From NCBI RefSeq assembly GCF_009830105.1, contig NZ_WURB01000006.1:1-64000 (forward strand): a stretch of DNA of 64,000 bases. Reading direction: 5' to 3'. The position numbers and the translations under genes are program-made. This stretch comes from Microvirga makkahensis. GTDB taxonomy: Bacteria; Pseudomonadota; Alphaproteobacteria; Rhizobiales; Beijerinckiaceae. This document shows, piece by piece, positions 46,889 through 58,803 of the stretch. Numbering within the stretch: position 1 is the first letter of the stretch; every line of letters begins with the position of its first letter. The notes beneath the pieces are model-generated. The model made no database searches. It saw nothing but the letters and a program-made list of their open reading frames with translations, and had not been told where the DNA came from.

Positions 46889-47503
46889 TCAGTACAGGGT
46901 CGTCCTCTGCCGTTCGGGCAGAGCCCTGTCGTAGGCCTCGCCGTCGAACCGGTCGGCGCTCAGAGCTGCGAGGATCCGGCCCGCGCTCGGCAGGGCTTCG
47001 CGAGCCACATGCCTTTTCGGATTCCACAGCTCGGAGCGCAGGATCGCGCGGGCGCATTGGAAAAAGACCGAGTCGACGGTGATCACGATCACCGATTTCG
47101 GCTCCTGGCCCTCGACGGCGAAGCTCTCCAGCAGGGCAGGGTCCACGGAGATCGCTGCGCGGCCGTTCACGCGAATCGTCTCGCCGACGCCCGGGACCAG
47201 GAAAAGCAGCGCCACCTGGGAATCGCGAACGATGTTGCGAAGCGAGTCGATGCGGTTGTTGCCGCGACGGTCCGGCAGCAGCAGGGTCTTCTCGTCCTGG
47301 ACCCGCACGAAACCCGGCCCGTCGCCGCGCGGGGAGCAATCGAGCCCCTCGGGCCCACGGGTGGCGAGGGTCAAGAAGGGCGCGGCTTCGATGAAGGCGC
47401 GGTATTCGGGAACGATGCGGCTCGCTTCTTTCAGGATCGAGGCCTCGGCCGGCTGGCCGTAGAGCGCTTCGAGTTCGGCGATGCTGGAGATCGTGGCCCG
47501 CAT
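46889..47503 (-). CDS. Pyridoxamine 5'-phosphate oxidase-family flavoprotein
   Basis: The 204-residue protein has the split-barrel FMN fold of the MSMEG_1061/PNPOx-related group (FLTLATRGPEGLDCSPRGDGPGFVRVQDEKTLLLPDRRGNNRIDSLRNI). Such proteins reduce or oxidise small molecules with FMN; the substrate is unknown. I start it at ATG 47503, preceded by GGAGGA; the frame to 47602 is longer but runs into the divergent region. It is divergent from the DMT exporter. Confidence 0.87.
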   Translation of the reverse strand: MRATISSIAELEALYGQPAEASILKEASRIVPEYRAFIEAAPFLTLATRGPEGLDCSPRGDGPGFVRVQDEKTLLLPDRRGNNRIDSLRNIVRDSQVALLFLVPGVGETIRVNGRAAISVDPALLESFAVEGQEPKSVIVITVDSVFFQCARAILRSELWNPKRHVAREALPSAGRILAALSADRFDGEAYDRALPERQRTTLY

Positions 47504-47634
47504 GAAACGCTCCTCCTGACTGGACGGCAACAGACATAGCCCTGCCTCACCTTGGCCGCAACGGGAGGATGCGCCACGCATCCTTGTGTCTCCCGCGACC
47601 ATGTGAAAGAGCTTGCAGGCCGAGGAACCCTGCC

Positions 47635-48579
47635 ATGAAACCCGCCGTGACTCCCGCCCCGCCCGCGAAAGACGCCAGACGACCTCCCTATGCGGGCTAC
47701 GCCATGGCGGCTATCGGAGCGGCTCTGTTCGCCTCGAAGGGCATCATCATCAAGCTCGCCTATGCGGAGGGAATCGACGCGGAGACGACTCTCGCCCTGC
47801 GTATGATCCTGTCCCTGCCGTTCTACCTGGTCATCGGCATCCATGCCCTCGTCCATACGAGAGCCAGGGGCGAGGCCTTGCCGGACGGAAGGCTCGTGCT
47901 GCGCACGATCGGCGTTGGGCTCATCGGCTACTGGACGTCGAGCTATCTCGACTTCAAGGGCCTGGAATACATCTCGGCGCATTTCGAGCGGCTGATCCTC
48001 TTCACCTATCCGCTCTTCGTGGTGCTGTTCGGCGCGGCCTTCTTTCGCCAGCCCGTCAGGTCCAAGGCGCTTCTTGCCTTCGCCGTCAGCTACGCCGGTC
48101 TGGCGCTGCTCTTCGTGCAGAACATGGCGGCTTCCGGCTCCGCTACGGGGACGGGAGCACTCTATGTGCTCTCCGCCGCGGTCACCTTCGCGCTCTATCA
48201 GCTCCTGGCGAAGCCTCTGATCATGAGGATCGGCCCCCAGCTCTTCACCTGCGTGGCCATGGGCGCGGCAGGCGTCGCCGTCATTTTCCACTTCCTGGCC
48301 ACCCATCCCTTCGAAGCCATCTTCGTCTCGCCCACCTTGTGGGGGATCTGCTTGGCCCTGGCCTTCGGCGCGACGGTGCTGCCGTCATTTTTCTTGAGCG
48401 CCGCGCTCAAGCAGATCTCGGCGCAGGCCAACGCCACCATCGGCATGCTCAGCCCGGTGGTGACCATCCTCCTCGCCATGGCCGTGCTCGGCGACACGGT
48501 GAGCGGTTCCGAATGGCTGGGTGCCGCCCTCGTGATCCTCGGCATCGGCTGGTTCACCCTGTCGGAGCGCAAGGGCTGA
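47635..48579 (+). CDS. EamA/DMT-family transporter (second copy)
   Basis: The 314-residue ten-helix transporter has two EamA domains (from GYAMAAIGAALFASKGIIIKLAY and from ALYVLSAAVTFALYQLL) and a C-terminus LGAALVILGIGWFTLSERKG. It is distinct from the exporter at 22168 and lacks its extra tail. The substrate is unknown. ATG 47635 is preferred to the upstream in-frame start at 47569. It converges with mbfA. Confidence 0.88.
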   Translation: MKPAVTPAPPAKDARRPPYAGYAMAAIGAALFASKGIIIKLAYAEGIDAETTLALRMILSLPFYLVIGIHALVHTRARGEALPDGRLVLRTIGVGLIGYWTSSYLDFKGLEYISAHFERLILFTYPLFVVLFGAAFFRQPVRSKALLAFAVSYAGLALLFVQNMAASGSATGTGALYVLSAAVTFALYQLLAKPLIMRIGPQLFTCVAMGAAGVAVIFHFLATHPFEAIFVSPTLWGICLALAFGATVLPSFFLSAALKQISAQANATIGMLSPVVTILLAMAVLGDTVSGSEWLGAALVILGIGWFTLSERKG

Positions 48580-48593
48580 CCTCGCGTCCTGCT

Positions 48594-49577
48594 CTACGCA
48601 TTCCCGATCAGCACGCCCGCTGCAAAGACGAGCGCGCCGCCGAGCACCACCTGGAAGGCAGCGCGCAGGAACGGCGTCTCCATGTAGCGGTTTTGGATGA
48701 AGGCGATGGCCCAGAGTTCCACGAACACCACGGCGGCGGCGATGATCGTTGCGGTCCAGAAATGCGGAATGAGATAGGGCAGGGCGTGCCCGAGGCCGCC
48801 GATGGCGGTCATGATGCCGGAGGCCAGCCCGCGCTTGACGGGGGAGCCGCGTCCCGAGAGCCTGCCGTCGTCGTGGGCGGCTTCCGTGAAGCCCATGGAG
48901 ATGCCCGCGCCCACGGAGGCCGAAAGGCCGACGAGGAAGGTCTGCCAGGTATCCTGCGTCGCGAAGGCCGCCGCGAAGATCGGGGCGAGGGTGGAAACCG
49001 ACCCGTCCATCAGGCCGGCCAAGCCTGGCTGGACGTAAGTCAGGATGAATTGCCGCCGCTCGGTCTGTGCCTCCTCCTCCCTCACCGCGTCCGGCGTGTA
49101 GGCGAGGCCGAGGCGGCGGGCCAGCGACTCGTGCGCCACCTCCGCCGCCGCGAGATCGCCGAGAAGCCTTCGCGTCGAGGCATCGGCGGTGCGCTTGGCG
49201 GCCTCCACATAGAAGCTGTGAGCCTGCGCCTCCATGTTCTCGGCAGTGGCGCGCACCTTCTCGATGCCGAGCGGACGCACGAGCCAGTCGGGCTTTCTCT
49301 CGTAATAGCCGCGCACATGCTCACGCCGGATCAGCGGAATGGTCTCGCCGAATCGCCTGCGGTGCAGCTCGATCAGCACAGCCCGATGCCCGTCCTCCTC
49401 CGCCGCCATCTCCTCGAAGACCTTGGCCGATTGCGGAAACTGCTCCTTCAATCCCTCCGCATAGGTGCGGTAGATCCGTGCATCGTCCTCTTCCGACGAG
49501 ATGGCCAATGCGAGGATTTCCTGCTCGCTCAAGGAATCGAAGGGTCGGCGGTCGAAGCCGAAGACGCGGGAGAGCAT
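48594..49577 (-). CDS. mbfA: Membrane-bound ferritin MbfA (ferritin-VIT1 fusion)
   Basis: MbfA exports iron and protects against peroxide. The 327-residue protein has an N-terminal ferritin-like di-iron domain (EILALAISSEEDDARIYRTY, EEMAAEEDGHRAVL) and a C-terminal VIT1/CCC1 membrane domain (PGLAGLMDGSVSTLAPIFAAAFA, FTEAAHDDGRLSGRGSPVKRG). In Bradyrhizobium and Agrobacterium mbfA is controlled by Irr. A perfect Irr-type palindrome lies 15-31 bp upstream of this start. Confidence 0.93.
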   Translation of the reverse strand: MLSRVFGFDRRPFDSLSEQEILALAISSEEDDARIYRTYAEGLKEQFPQSAKVFEEMAAEEDGHRAVLIELHRRRFGETIPLIRREHVRGYYERKPDWLVRPLGIEKVRATAENMEAQAHSFYVEAAKRTADASTRRLLGDLAAAEVAHESLARRLGLAYTPDAVREEEAQTERRQFILTYVQPGLAGLMDGSVSTLAPIFAAAFATQDTWQTFLVGLSASVGAGISMGFTEAAHDDGRLSGRGSPVKRGLASGIMTAIGGLGHALPYLIPHFWTATIIAAAVVFVELWAIAFIQNRYMETPFLRAAFQVVLGGALVFAAGVLIGNA

Positions 49578-49591
49578 GGTGGAGAACCTTG

Positions 49592-49608
49592 TTTAGAATG
49601 ATTCTAAA
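49592..49608. promoter_or_regulatory. Irr-type iron-control element (ICE box) upstream of mbfA
   Basis: TTTAGAATGATTCTAAA is a perfect 17-bp palindrome about 15 bp before the mbfA ATG. It fits the ICE motif bound by Irr in Hyphomicrobiales. Confidence 0.78.
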
Positions 49609-49850
49609 TACAATCCGCCTGCCTGAGCGTCAATCATGCCGAAATCGGGCTCGTTCCCGGGAGCAGAGATATCGAAGGCGTCGAAAAATGCAGGATCTGT
49701 CAGAGACCTTCCGCTTGAAATCAGGCAAGTCGTTCGATCGAAAACAGATGATGCAAGGGCCGGCTTCAGGAAGCCACGCGAAGCGTCTCACGCGCGTTTC
49801 GACCTACATTCATGATCATTCTGCCGCCGAATCAGGGATCTCCTCGCGAT

Positions 49851-49876
49851 AAAAAAAGCGCGGCCGAAGCCGCGCC
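49851..49876 (-). terminator. Intrinsic terminator of pnp
   Basis: On the minus strand GGCGCGGC-TTCG-GCCGCGC forms a stable tetraloop hairpin followed by TTTTTTT. It starts about 30 bp after the pnp stop codon. Confidence 0.9.
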
Positions 49877-49905
49877 TTTCTCGTCTCGACCGTGAAGCCT
49901 CGAGC

Positions 49906-52086
49906 CTACTCCCCGACGTTCGCCGCCTTCTGCTGGTCGCGCTGGGTCTTTTCGGCTTCGCGCTCCGCCTTGAGCTGCTCGGTGATATCCTCGCCGGTCT
50001 CCTGGTTGACCACCTTCATGGAGAGGCGGACCTTGCCGCGCTCGTCCATGCCGAGGAACTTCACCTTCACCTTGTCGCCTTCCTTGACCACGTCGGTCAC
50101 CTTGCCGACGCGGTTCTTGGCGAGCTCCGAGATGTGCACGAGGCCGTCGCGGGAACCGAAAAAGTTCACGAAGGCGCCGAATTCCATCACCTTCACGACC
50201 GTTCCGTCGTAGATCACGCCGACTTCCGGCTCCGCGACGATGGAGCGGATCCAGTTGTAGGCGGCCTTGATCGACTTGCCGTCGGCGGAGGCGATCTTGA
50301 TGAGGCCGTCGTCGTTGATGTCGATCTTCGCGCCGGTCTTCTCCACGATCTCGCGGATGACCTTGCCGCCCGAGCCGATGACTTCGCGGATCTTGTCGAC
50401 CGGGATCTGCATCGTCTCGATGCGCGGCGCGTGCTCACCGAGCTCGGCGCGCGGAGCGGTCAGAGCCTTGTTCATCTCGCTCAGGATGTGGGCGCGGCCT
50501 TCCTTGGCCTGATCGAGCGCGACGCGCATGATCTCCTCGGTGATGCCGGCGATCTTGATGTCCATCTGGAGCGAGGTGATGCCCTGGTCCGTGCCTGCCA
50601 CCTTGAAGTCCATGTCGCCCAAGTGATCCTCGTCGCCGAGAATGTCGGACAGGACCGCGTAGCGCTCACCTTCGAGGATCAGGCCCATGGCGATGCCCGC
50701 CACCGGACGGCGCAGCGGTACGCCGGCGTCCATCAGGGCCAGCGACGAGCCGCACACGGTCGCCATCGAAGAGGAGCCGTTCGACTCGGTGATCTCCGAC
50801 ACGACGCGGATCGTGTAGGGGAACTCGTGAGGGGCCGGCAGCATCGGGTGGATGGCGCGCCAGGCGAGCTTGCCGTGGCCGATCTCGCGGCGGCCGGGCG
50901 AGCCCATGCGGCCCGTCTCGCCGACGGAGTAGGGCGGGAAGTTGTAGTGAAGCAGGAAGGTTTCCTTGCGGGTGCCCTCCAGCTCGTCGATGAACTGCTC
51001 GTCCTCGCCGGTGCCCAACGTCGCCACCACGAGGGCCTGCGTCTCGCCGCGGGTGAAGATCGCCGAGCCGTGGGTGCGGGGCAGAACGCCGACTTCCGAC
51101 AGGATCGGACGGACGGTCTTGAGGTCGCGGCCGTCGATGCGCTTGCCCTCGTCGAGGATGTTCCAGCGCACGATCTTGGCCTGGACCTCCTTGAACACGG
51201 CCTTGACCTTCTCGAGATCGAACCTGGCTTCACCCTCGGCCGGGCAGAGCGCGTCCATCACCTTCGCCTTCACGGCGTCGACGGCGGCATAGCGGTCCTG
51301 CTTCTTGGTGATCTTGTAGGCTTCGCGCAGATCCTTCTCGGCGATATCGAGAACGGCCTTCTCCACGTCGGAGACATCGGCCGGCTGATAGTCACGCGGC
51401 TCCTTGGCGGCTTTCTCGGCGAGGCGGATGATGGCCTCGATCACCGGCTGGAAGTGCTTGTGGCCGAACATCACGGCGCCGAGCATCACGTCCTCGGGCA
51501 GTTCCTTCGCCTCGGATTCGACCATGAGCACCGCGTCGGTGGTGCCGGCGACGATGAGATCGAGGGAGGTCTGGTCCATCTCCTGGAGCGGCGGATTCAG
51601 CTTGTACTGGCCGCCGATATAGCCGACGCGGGCCGCGCCCACCGGGCCCATGAAGGGAACGCCGGAGAGGGTCAGCGCAGCGGAAGCTGCGACCATGGCC
51701 ACCACGTCGGGATCGTTCTCGAGGTCGTGCGAGAGCACGGTCACGACCACCTGGGTGTCGTTCTTGTAGCCCTCGACGAAGAGGGGGCGGATCGGACGGT
51801 CGATCAGGCGGGAGACCAGGGTCTCCTTCTCGGTCGGACGGCCTTCACGCTTGAAATAGCCGCCCGGAATGCGACCGGCGGCGTAGGCACGCTCTTGGTA
51901 GTTCACCGTGAGCGGGAAGAAATCGATGCCGGCCTTCGGCTCCTTGGCCGAAACAACGGTAGCGAGGACGGTGGTCTCGCCGTAGGTGGCGACCACGGCG
52001 CCGTCGGCCTGGCGGGCCATGTGGCCGGTTTCGAGCGTGAGCTTGCGCCCGCCCCAAATCAGTTCTTCGCGTTGAGTATCGAACAT
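49906..52086 (-). CDS. pnp: Polynucleotide phosphorylase
   Basis: PNPase degrades RNA from the 3' end by phosphorolysis and is a core of the degradosome. The 726-residue protein has two RNase PH domains (N-terminal [39 protein letters not shown]; second [31 protein letters not shown]), a KH domain ([20 protein letters not shown]) and an S1 domain ([33 protein letters not shown]). ATG 52086 is the proper start. rpsO lies upstream with its own terminator, so pnp may be partly independent. Confidence 0.97.
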   Translation of the reverse strand: MFDTQREELIWGGRKLTLETGHMARQADGAVVATYGETTVLATVVSAKEPKAGIDFFPLTVNYQERAYAAGRIPGGYFKREGRPTEKETLVSRLIDRPIRPLFVEGYKNDTQVVVTVLSHDLENDPDVVAMVAASAALTLSGVPFMGPVGAARVGYIGGQYKLNPPLQEMDQTSLDLIVAGTTDAVLMVESEAKELPEDVMLGAVMFGHKHFQPVIEAIIRLAEKAAKEPRDYQPADVSDVEKAVLDIAEKDLREAYKITKKQDRYAAVDAVKAKVMDALCPAEGEARFDLEKVKAVFKEVQAKIVRWNILDEGKRIDGRDLKTVRPILSEVGVLPRTHGSAIFTRGETQALVVATLGTGEDEQFIDELEGTRKETFLLHYNFPPYSVGETGRMGSPGRREIGHGKLAWRAIHPMLPAPHEFPYTIRVVSEITESNGSSSMATVCGSSLALMDAGVPLRRPVAGIAMGLILEGERYAVLSDILGDEDHLGDMDFKVAGTDQGITSLQMDIKIAGITEEIMRVALDQAKEGRAHILSEMNKALTAPRAELGEHAPRIETMQIPVDKIREVIGSGGKVIREIVEKTGAKIDINDDGLIKIASADGKSIKAAYNWIRSIVAEPEVGVIYDGTVVKVMEFGAFVNFFGSRDGLVHISELAKNRVGKVTDVVKEGDKVKVKFLGMDERGKVRLSMKVVNQETGEDITEQLKAEREAEKTQRDQQKAANVGE

Positions 52087-52332
52087 GTTTCGTCTTTCAT
52101 GACAGCAGGAGCGGGGGCTCGATGCCATGAGCAAGACGGCAAGAGGCTCCTGAAGCGGGAAAACCCGCTCCGGCTAGCCCCTTGCGATCCTGCCATGGTC
52201 ATCGTGTCATCCGTCTCCTCAAAAGGGCGCCGGGACTTGTCTGAAGCCTCGCCAGCGCCGGAGCGAAAGGCCGGATATTGCGCATCCGGTCCGTTCGTGG
52301 ACAGCCGGAGATGGTTCTTGGACCACATCCGG

Positions 52333-52361
52333 AAAACCGTCCGGAGCCGTGCTCCGGACGG
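52333..52361 (-). terminator. Terminator/attenuator between rpsO and pnp
   Basis: On the minus strand CCGTCCGGAGC-ACG-GCTCCGGACGG is an 11-bp perfect stem with a 3-nt loop followed by TTTT. It starts 14 bp past the rpsO stop and would separate the two messages. Confidence 0.82.
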
Positions 52362-52374
52362 AAAGGTCAAAAGC

Positions 52375-52644
52375 TTAGCGACGGATGCCGAGCTTCTCGA
52401 TCAGGGTCCTGTAGCGGCTCTCGTCCTTCTTCTTCAGGTAGTCGAGAAGCGAGCGACGCGACGAGACGAGTTTCAGGAGGCCACGACGGGAGTGGTTGTC
52501 CTTCGTGTGGGTCTTGAAGTGACCGGTCAGATTGGTGATCCGCTCGGTCAGAATGGCGATCTGCACCTCCGGGGAGCCCGTATCGCCAGCCTTCTGCGCG
52601 AATTCGTTAATAAGCGCATTCTTGCGCTCAGCCGTAATCGACAT
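52375..52644 (-). CDS. rpsO: 30S ribosomal protein S15
   Basis: S15 binds 16S rRNA at a helix junction and organises the platform. The 89-residue protein has the complete family sequence, with [53 protein letters not shown] and a [10 protein letters not shown] end. It is followed by a terminator and pnp. In most alphaproteobacteria truB is directly upstream; here a divergent gene intervenes. Confidence 0.98.
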   Translation of the reverse strand: MSITAERKNALINEFAQKAGDTGSPEVQIAILTERITNLTGHFKTHTKDNHSRRGLLKLVSSRRSLLDYLKKKDESRYRTLIEKLGIRR

Positions 52645-52875
52645 CGCATATCCTTTCAGGTTTGCTTACGGTAAGGACCTTGGCCATCTGGCTGAAGGTC
52701 TGGTTCGTCCGGAAAGGGCCGGGCCGGGATGTCGTCCAGCGCGGTCCGTCACCGGGACGGTCCTCAGAGGGGTCAGCCCTTCGAGGCGGGCGCACCATAC
52801 ACCAATTGTGAATAAGTGCCAGCGGAATCCTTTTTGCCAAGCCTGGCAAAGGGATGCCGGCATGGCAACGCTGCC

Positions 52876-52900
52876 GGAACAAGTTTCGGCGGTCTCTGTT
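52876..52900 (+). promoter_or_regulatory. EcfG-type stress promoter upstream of the DUF892 gene
   Basis: GGAAC (52876-52880) and TGTT (52897-52900) are spaced by 16 bp, with one mismatch from the GGAAC-N16-CGTT consensus. The ATG follows at 52938. Confidence 0.55.
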
Positions 52901-52937
52901 GGTGAGTGAGACACCCCTCATTTAGGAACCCGACACC

Positions 52938-53483
52938 ATGACCGCCAGCACCGCAGGCACGATGGACCTGACCTCTAACGAGACCGTGAAGAACATCTTC
53001 ATCACCGGCCTTCAGAACGCGCATGCCCTCGAGAAGGAAGCGTTGCAGCTGATGCAGCGCCAGGTGGAGCGCTTCGAGCATTACCCCGAGATGTCGGATC
53101 TGCTGCGCACCCACATCGCCGAGACGGAAGGCCAGGTGCGTCGCCTCGACGAGATGCTGCACACTTTCGGGGCGGACCGGTCTCTCCTGAAGGACATGGC
53201 GACCCAGTTCATGGCCAACATGGCCGCGGCGGGCCACATGCCCATGGCCGACGAGGTCCTGAAGAACACTTTCGCCAATCATGCCTTCGAGAATTTCGAG
53301 ATCGCGTCCTACGAGTCCCTGATCGCCATGGCCGAGGCTGCCGGCCATCAGCGCTTCGTCCCGGCGCTTCGGGAAACCCTCCGAGAGGAGGAAAAGACTG
53401 CACAGGCGATCCGCGACATGATCGAGCCGATCACCCGGAAGTACCTGATGCGCGAGGCGCAGGGCCTGAAGGCGGATCGCTGA
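52938..53483 (+). CDS. DUF892 ferritin-like (YciE/YciF-type) protein
   Basis: The 181-residue protein is a four-helix ferritin-like DUF892 member with HALEKEALQLMQRQVERFEHYPEM, conserved Glu residues for a possible di-iron site, and FENFEIASYESLIAMAEAAGHQ. Such proteins are typical general-stress genes in Hyphomicrobiales. It is inserted on the plus strand between truB and rpsO, and it carries an EcfG-type promoter at 52876. The reaction is unknown. Confidence 0.88.
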   Translation: MTASTAGTMDLTSNETVKNIFITGLQNAHALEKEALQLMQRQVERFEHYPEMSDLLRTHIAETEGQVRRLDEMLHTFGADRSLLKDMATQFMANMAAAGHMPMADEVLKNTFANHAFENFEIASYESLIAMAEAAGHQRFVPALRETLREEEKTAQAIRDMIEPITRKYLMREAQGLKADR

Positions 53484-53513
53484 GGCCGTTCACACCTCTG
53501 TCCGGCTGGCCGT

Positions 53514-53532
53514 CCCCGGGCTCGATCCGGGG
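53514..53532. repeat. REP-like palindrome (CCCCGG-N7-CCGGGG)
   Basis: The arms enclose GCTCGAT. It is in the gap between the DUF892 gene and truB. Confidence 0.5.
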
Positions 53533-53622
53533 ATCGGTCCCGGCCGTCCCGACAAGAAAGGCGTTGCGCTTAATGCAAGCGCGATGCCCGCTCAAGGGCG
53601 GGGATGACGCTGTGCGGCCCTC

Positions 53623-54552
53623 TCAAGCCCCCAGATTGAACACCCGGTGCGGCACCAGTTCGCCGCGCTCGATATCGCCGACGGCGACGAGGATGCCGTT
53701 GCAGGTGGCATAGGCCTTGCCGGCGAGCGGAGCGTCGCGGCCGCGCAGGATGATGGACTGGCCGCGCATCAGGCGGCCGGCCATGTCGCGGCTCACGGCG
53801 ATGGAGGGGATCTCGCTCAGCGCCGATTCCACCGGGCGGAGCGCCGCCGGGTCGGTGGTGAGGTCGTCCACCGTCACCGCGTCGTGCTCGGTGAAGGGTC
53901 CCACACGCGTGCGACGCAAAGCCGCGATATGGCCGAGGCAACCTAAGCTCCGACCGAGGTCGCGGGCGATGGCGCGTACGTAAGTGCCCTTGCCGCAATC
54001 CGCCTCGATCACCGAGCGGTTGCCGTCGTGATGGACGAGGGCCAGGCGGTCGATCTCGACGGTGCGGGCTTGCAGCTCCACCACCTCGCCGTCGCGGGCG
54101 AGGTCGTAGGCGCGCTCGCCCTGGATCTTGATGGCGGAGAAGCGCGGCGGCACCTGTTGGATGGAGCCTGTGAAGCGAGGCAGAAGGGCCTCGATGTCGG
54201 AGGCGTCCGGTACCACATCCGTGCGCTCCACCACGTCCCCTTCGGTATCGTCAGTATTGGTCTCCGCACCCCAGGCCACGGTGAACACGTAGGATTTGCG
54301 TCCATCCATGATGAATGGCACGGTCTTCGTGGCCTCGCCCAGGGCGATCGGCAGGATGCCGGAGGCGAGAGGGTCGAGGGTACCCGCGTGACCCGCCTTT
54401 TTTGCCGAGAATGCCCGTTTGACTACCGCGACCGCGTGGGTCGAGGTCATTCCGACGCCTTTGTCGAGAATGATCCAGCCATTGATGTCGCGCTTCTTCG
54501 GGCGGTCGCCGTGAGGGCGACGGGGGCGCTCCCCGGAATGGTCTTCAGTCAT
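53623..54552 (-). CDS. truB: tRNA pseudouridine-55 synthase
   Basis: TruB makes pseudouridine 55 in the T loop of tRNAs. The 309-residue protein has the catalytic Asp in HAGTLDPLASGILPIALGEATK, GWIILDKGVGMTSTHAV and an ADCGKGTYVRAIARDLG motif; a basic N-terminal extension (about 25 residues) precedes the domain. I start it at ATG 54552; a longer frame to 55047 would run back through rbfA. rbfA ends 5 bp upstream. Confidence 0.95.
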   Translation of the reverse strand: MTEDHSGERPRRPHGDRPKKRDINGWIILDKGVGMTSTHAVAVVKRAFSAKKAGHAGTLDPLASGILPIALGEATKTVPFIMDGRKSYVFTVAWGAETNTDDTEGDVVERTDVVPDASDIEALLPRFTGSIQQVPPRFSAIKIQGERAYDLARDGEVVELQARTVEIDRLALVHHDGNRSVIEADCGKGTYVRAIARDLGRSLGCLGHIAALRRTRVGPFTEHDAVTVDDLTTDPAALRPVESALSEIPSIAVSRDMAGRLMRGQSIILRGRDAPLAGKAYATCNGILVAVGDIERGELVPHRVFNLGA

Positions 54553-54557
54553 CGCTC

Positions 54558-54983
54558 TCACTCGTCGTTGTCGTCGGCCTGTTCCGCGTCGAGCTTGCCC
54601 GTGTCGCGCGCCACACGCTCGGAGCGCAGAAGTGCGTCGATTCGTGCGGCCTCGTCGAAGCTCTCGTCGCGGCGGAAGCGCAGGTCGGGCGCGAATTTCA
54701 GGTTCACGCGACGGGCGACCTCCTGGCGCAGGAACTTCCTGTTCTTCTCCAGCGCCTTGATCACCGCATCCTCGTCCTTGCCGCCGAGCGGCATCACGTA
54801 GGCGGTCGCGAGCTTCAGGTCGGGCGACATGCGTACTTCCGGGATCGTGATCACATGCCGGTTCAGCACGTCGTCCTGCAGATCGCCGCGGGAGAGAACT
54901 TCCGCCAGAGCGTGGCGCACGAGCTCGGCCACGCGCTGCTGGCGCTGCGACGGGCCGGTGGTTTGTTCGAAACGTTTTGCCAT
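54558..54983 (-). CDS. rbfA: Ribosome-binding factor A
   Basis: RbfA is a cold-responsive 30S maturation factor with a KH-like fold. The 141-residue protein has [42 protein letters not shown] and [12 protein letters not shown]. It is followed by truB after 5 bp. The 155-bp space to infB upstream holds two REP-like palindromes, one of them unusually long. Confidence 0.94.
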   Translation of the reverse strand: MAKRFEQTTGPSQRQQRVAELVRHALAEVLSRGDLQDDVLNRHVITIPEVRMSPDLKLATAYVMPLGGKDEDAVIKALEKNRKFLRQEVARRVNLKFAPDLRFRRDESFDEAARIDALLRSERVARDTGKLDAEQADDNDE

Positions 54984-55026
54984 GGGTCACCCTCCGGGAT
55001 TGGACCGGATCATGTTTTGATCTCGT

Positions 55027-55045
55027 GGCCGGGATCAGCCCGGCC
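55027..55045. repeat. REP-like palindrome between infB and rbfA, unit 1
   Basis: GGCCGGG and CCCGGCC flank the 5-nt loop ATCAG. Confidence 0.65.
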
Positions 55046-55073
55046 ATCTCGATGGAATAGAAACAAAGCCCGT

Positions 55074-55114
55074 CAAAGCGTCATCACCGGGACAAGCCCG
55101 GTGATGACGCTTTG
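55074..55114. repeat. Long REP-like palindrome between infB and rbfA, unit 2
   Basis: CAAAGCGTCATCACCGGG pairs with its exact complement over 18 bp with the 5-nt loop ACAAG. It is the longest perfect palindrome of this family in the window and sits within an otherwise tight operon. Confidence 0.75.
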
Positions 55115-55138
55115 TTTCTGGGTGGGCGGGAAGCGATC

Positions 55139-58101
<2,963 letters not shown>

Positions 58102-58105
<4 letters not shown>

Positions 58106-58773
58106 TCCGCTAATGTTCCTGCGGGTTTCAAAATCGTGGGTTCGCCGGTCTCGTTTCCGAGGCCAGATTGATCGGCTCCGATGCCGCAATAAGTGCGGTA
58201 ACGATGCCAGCGGTTCAGAAAGCCGTCGCTCCCAGCGCCCGCGACGAGGGCAGCATGTATCACATGTGACCGGCCTAATGCCAAATCCAATTCGTCATTT
58301 GACAATACTTGGACGACCGGAAAGCTAGATATTGCCCCGCCGAGGCGTTTTCGCAACGGGTTTGCCAATTTTCTTCGCCCATCTTCGGCCGCCTCTGCGG
58401 CATGAATAAGGGCAACGATGGGCTTATCCGTGATGGCCTGTTCGACTTTTCCGAAGCCGGTGACGACGCAGCCAGCCTTGTTGGCGAGGGCGAGGGCCTG
58501 TCTCATGTCGTCCCGAAGCAGGCGCTCGACGTCCTGGGACAGGGTCTCGGAGGCCTTGGCCTCCGTCTTGAACGCACGGGAGAAGAGGCGGCGCTTGACC
58601 GCCTCGTCCACCATGCCGGACCGGGCCGTCACCCAGACGCCCCGGCCGGGAAGCTTGTGCCTGAGATCGGGAACGACCTGGCGGTCAGGCCCGAGGACAA
58701 AGCGGATCAGCCCCGCGGGGCTCTGGGCCTCGCGGGTGACGATGCAGGTGCGCTCCGGTTCATGCCGCGGCAC
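58102..58773 (-). CDS. YlxR-family RNA-binding protein (DUF448) with C-terminal L7Ae-like extension
   Basis: The 223-residue protein has an N-terminal YlxR domain ([31 protein letters not shown]) and a second half with an L7Ae/L30e-like fold ([35 protein letters not shown]). This two-domain form is usual in alphaproteobacteria. It lies between nusA and infB, with a 4-bp overlap into infB, as in many bacteria. Its molecular role is still poorly defined. Confidence 0.9.
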
Positions 58774-58803
58774 GGGTGCTGACCTCGCTTTCCCATCGCC
58801 GTT

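Larger units (their letters stand above)
49578..49905. other. 328-bp gap between mbfA and pnp
   Basis: It contains the Irr-type box at 49592-49608 and the pnp terminator at 49851-49876. A 54-codon frame at 49688-49852 is the only open frame; it is not recognisable and its stop merges with the terminator, so I do not call it. Confidence 0.65.

Noticed and set aside
49688-49852. 54-codon frame between mbfA and pnp
   Set aside because: It runs against the mbfA promoter region and its stop lies in the pnp terminator; no recognisable motif.
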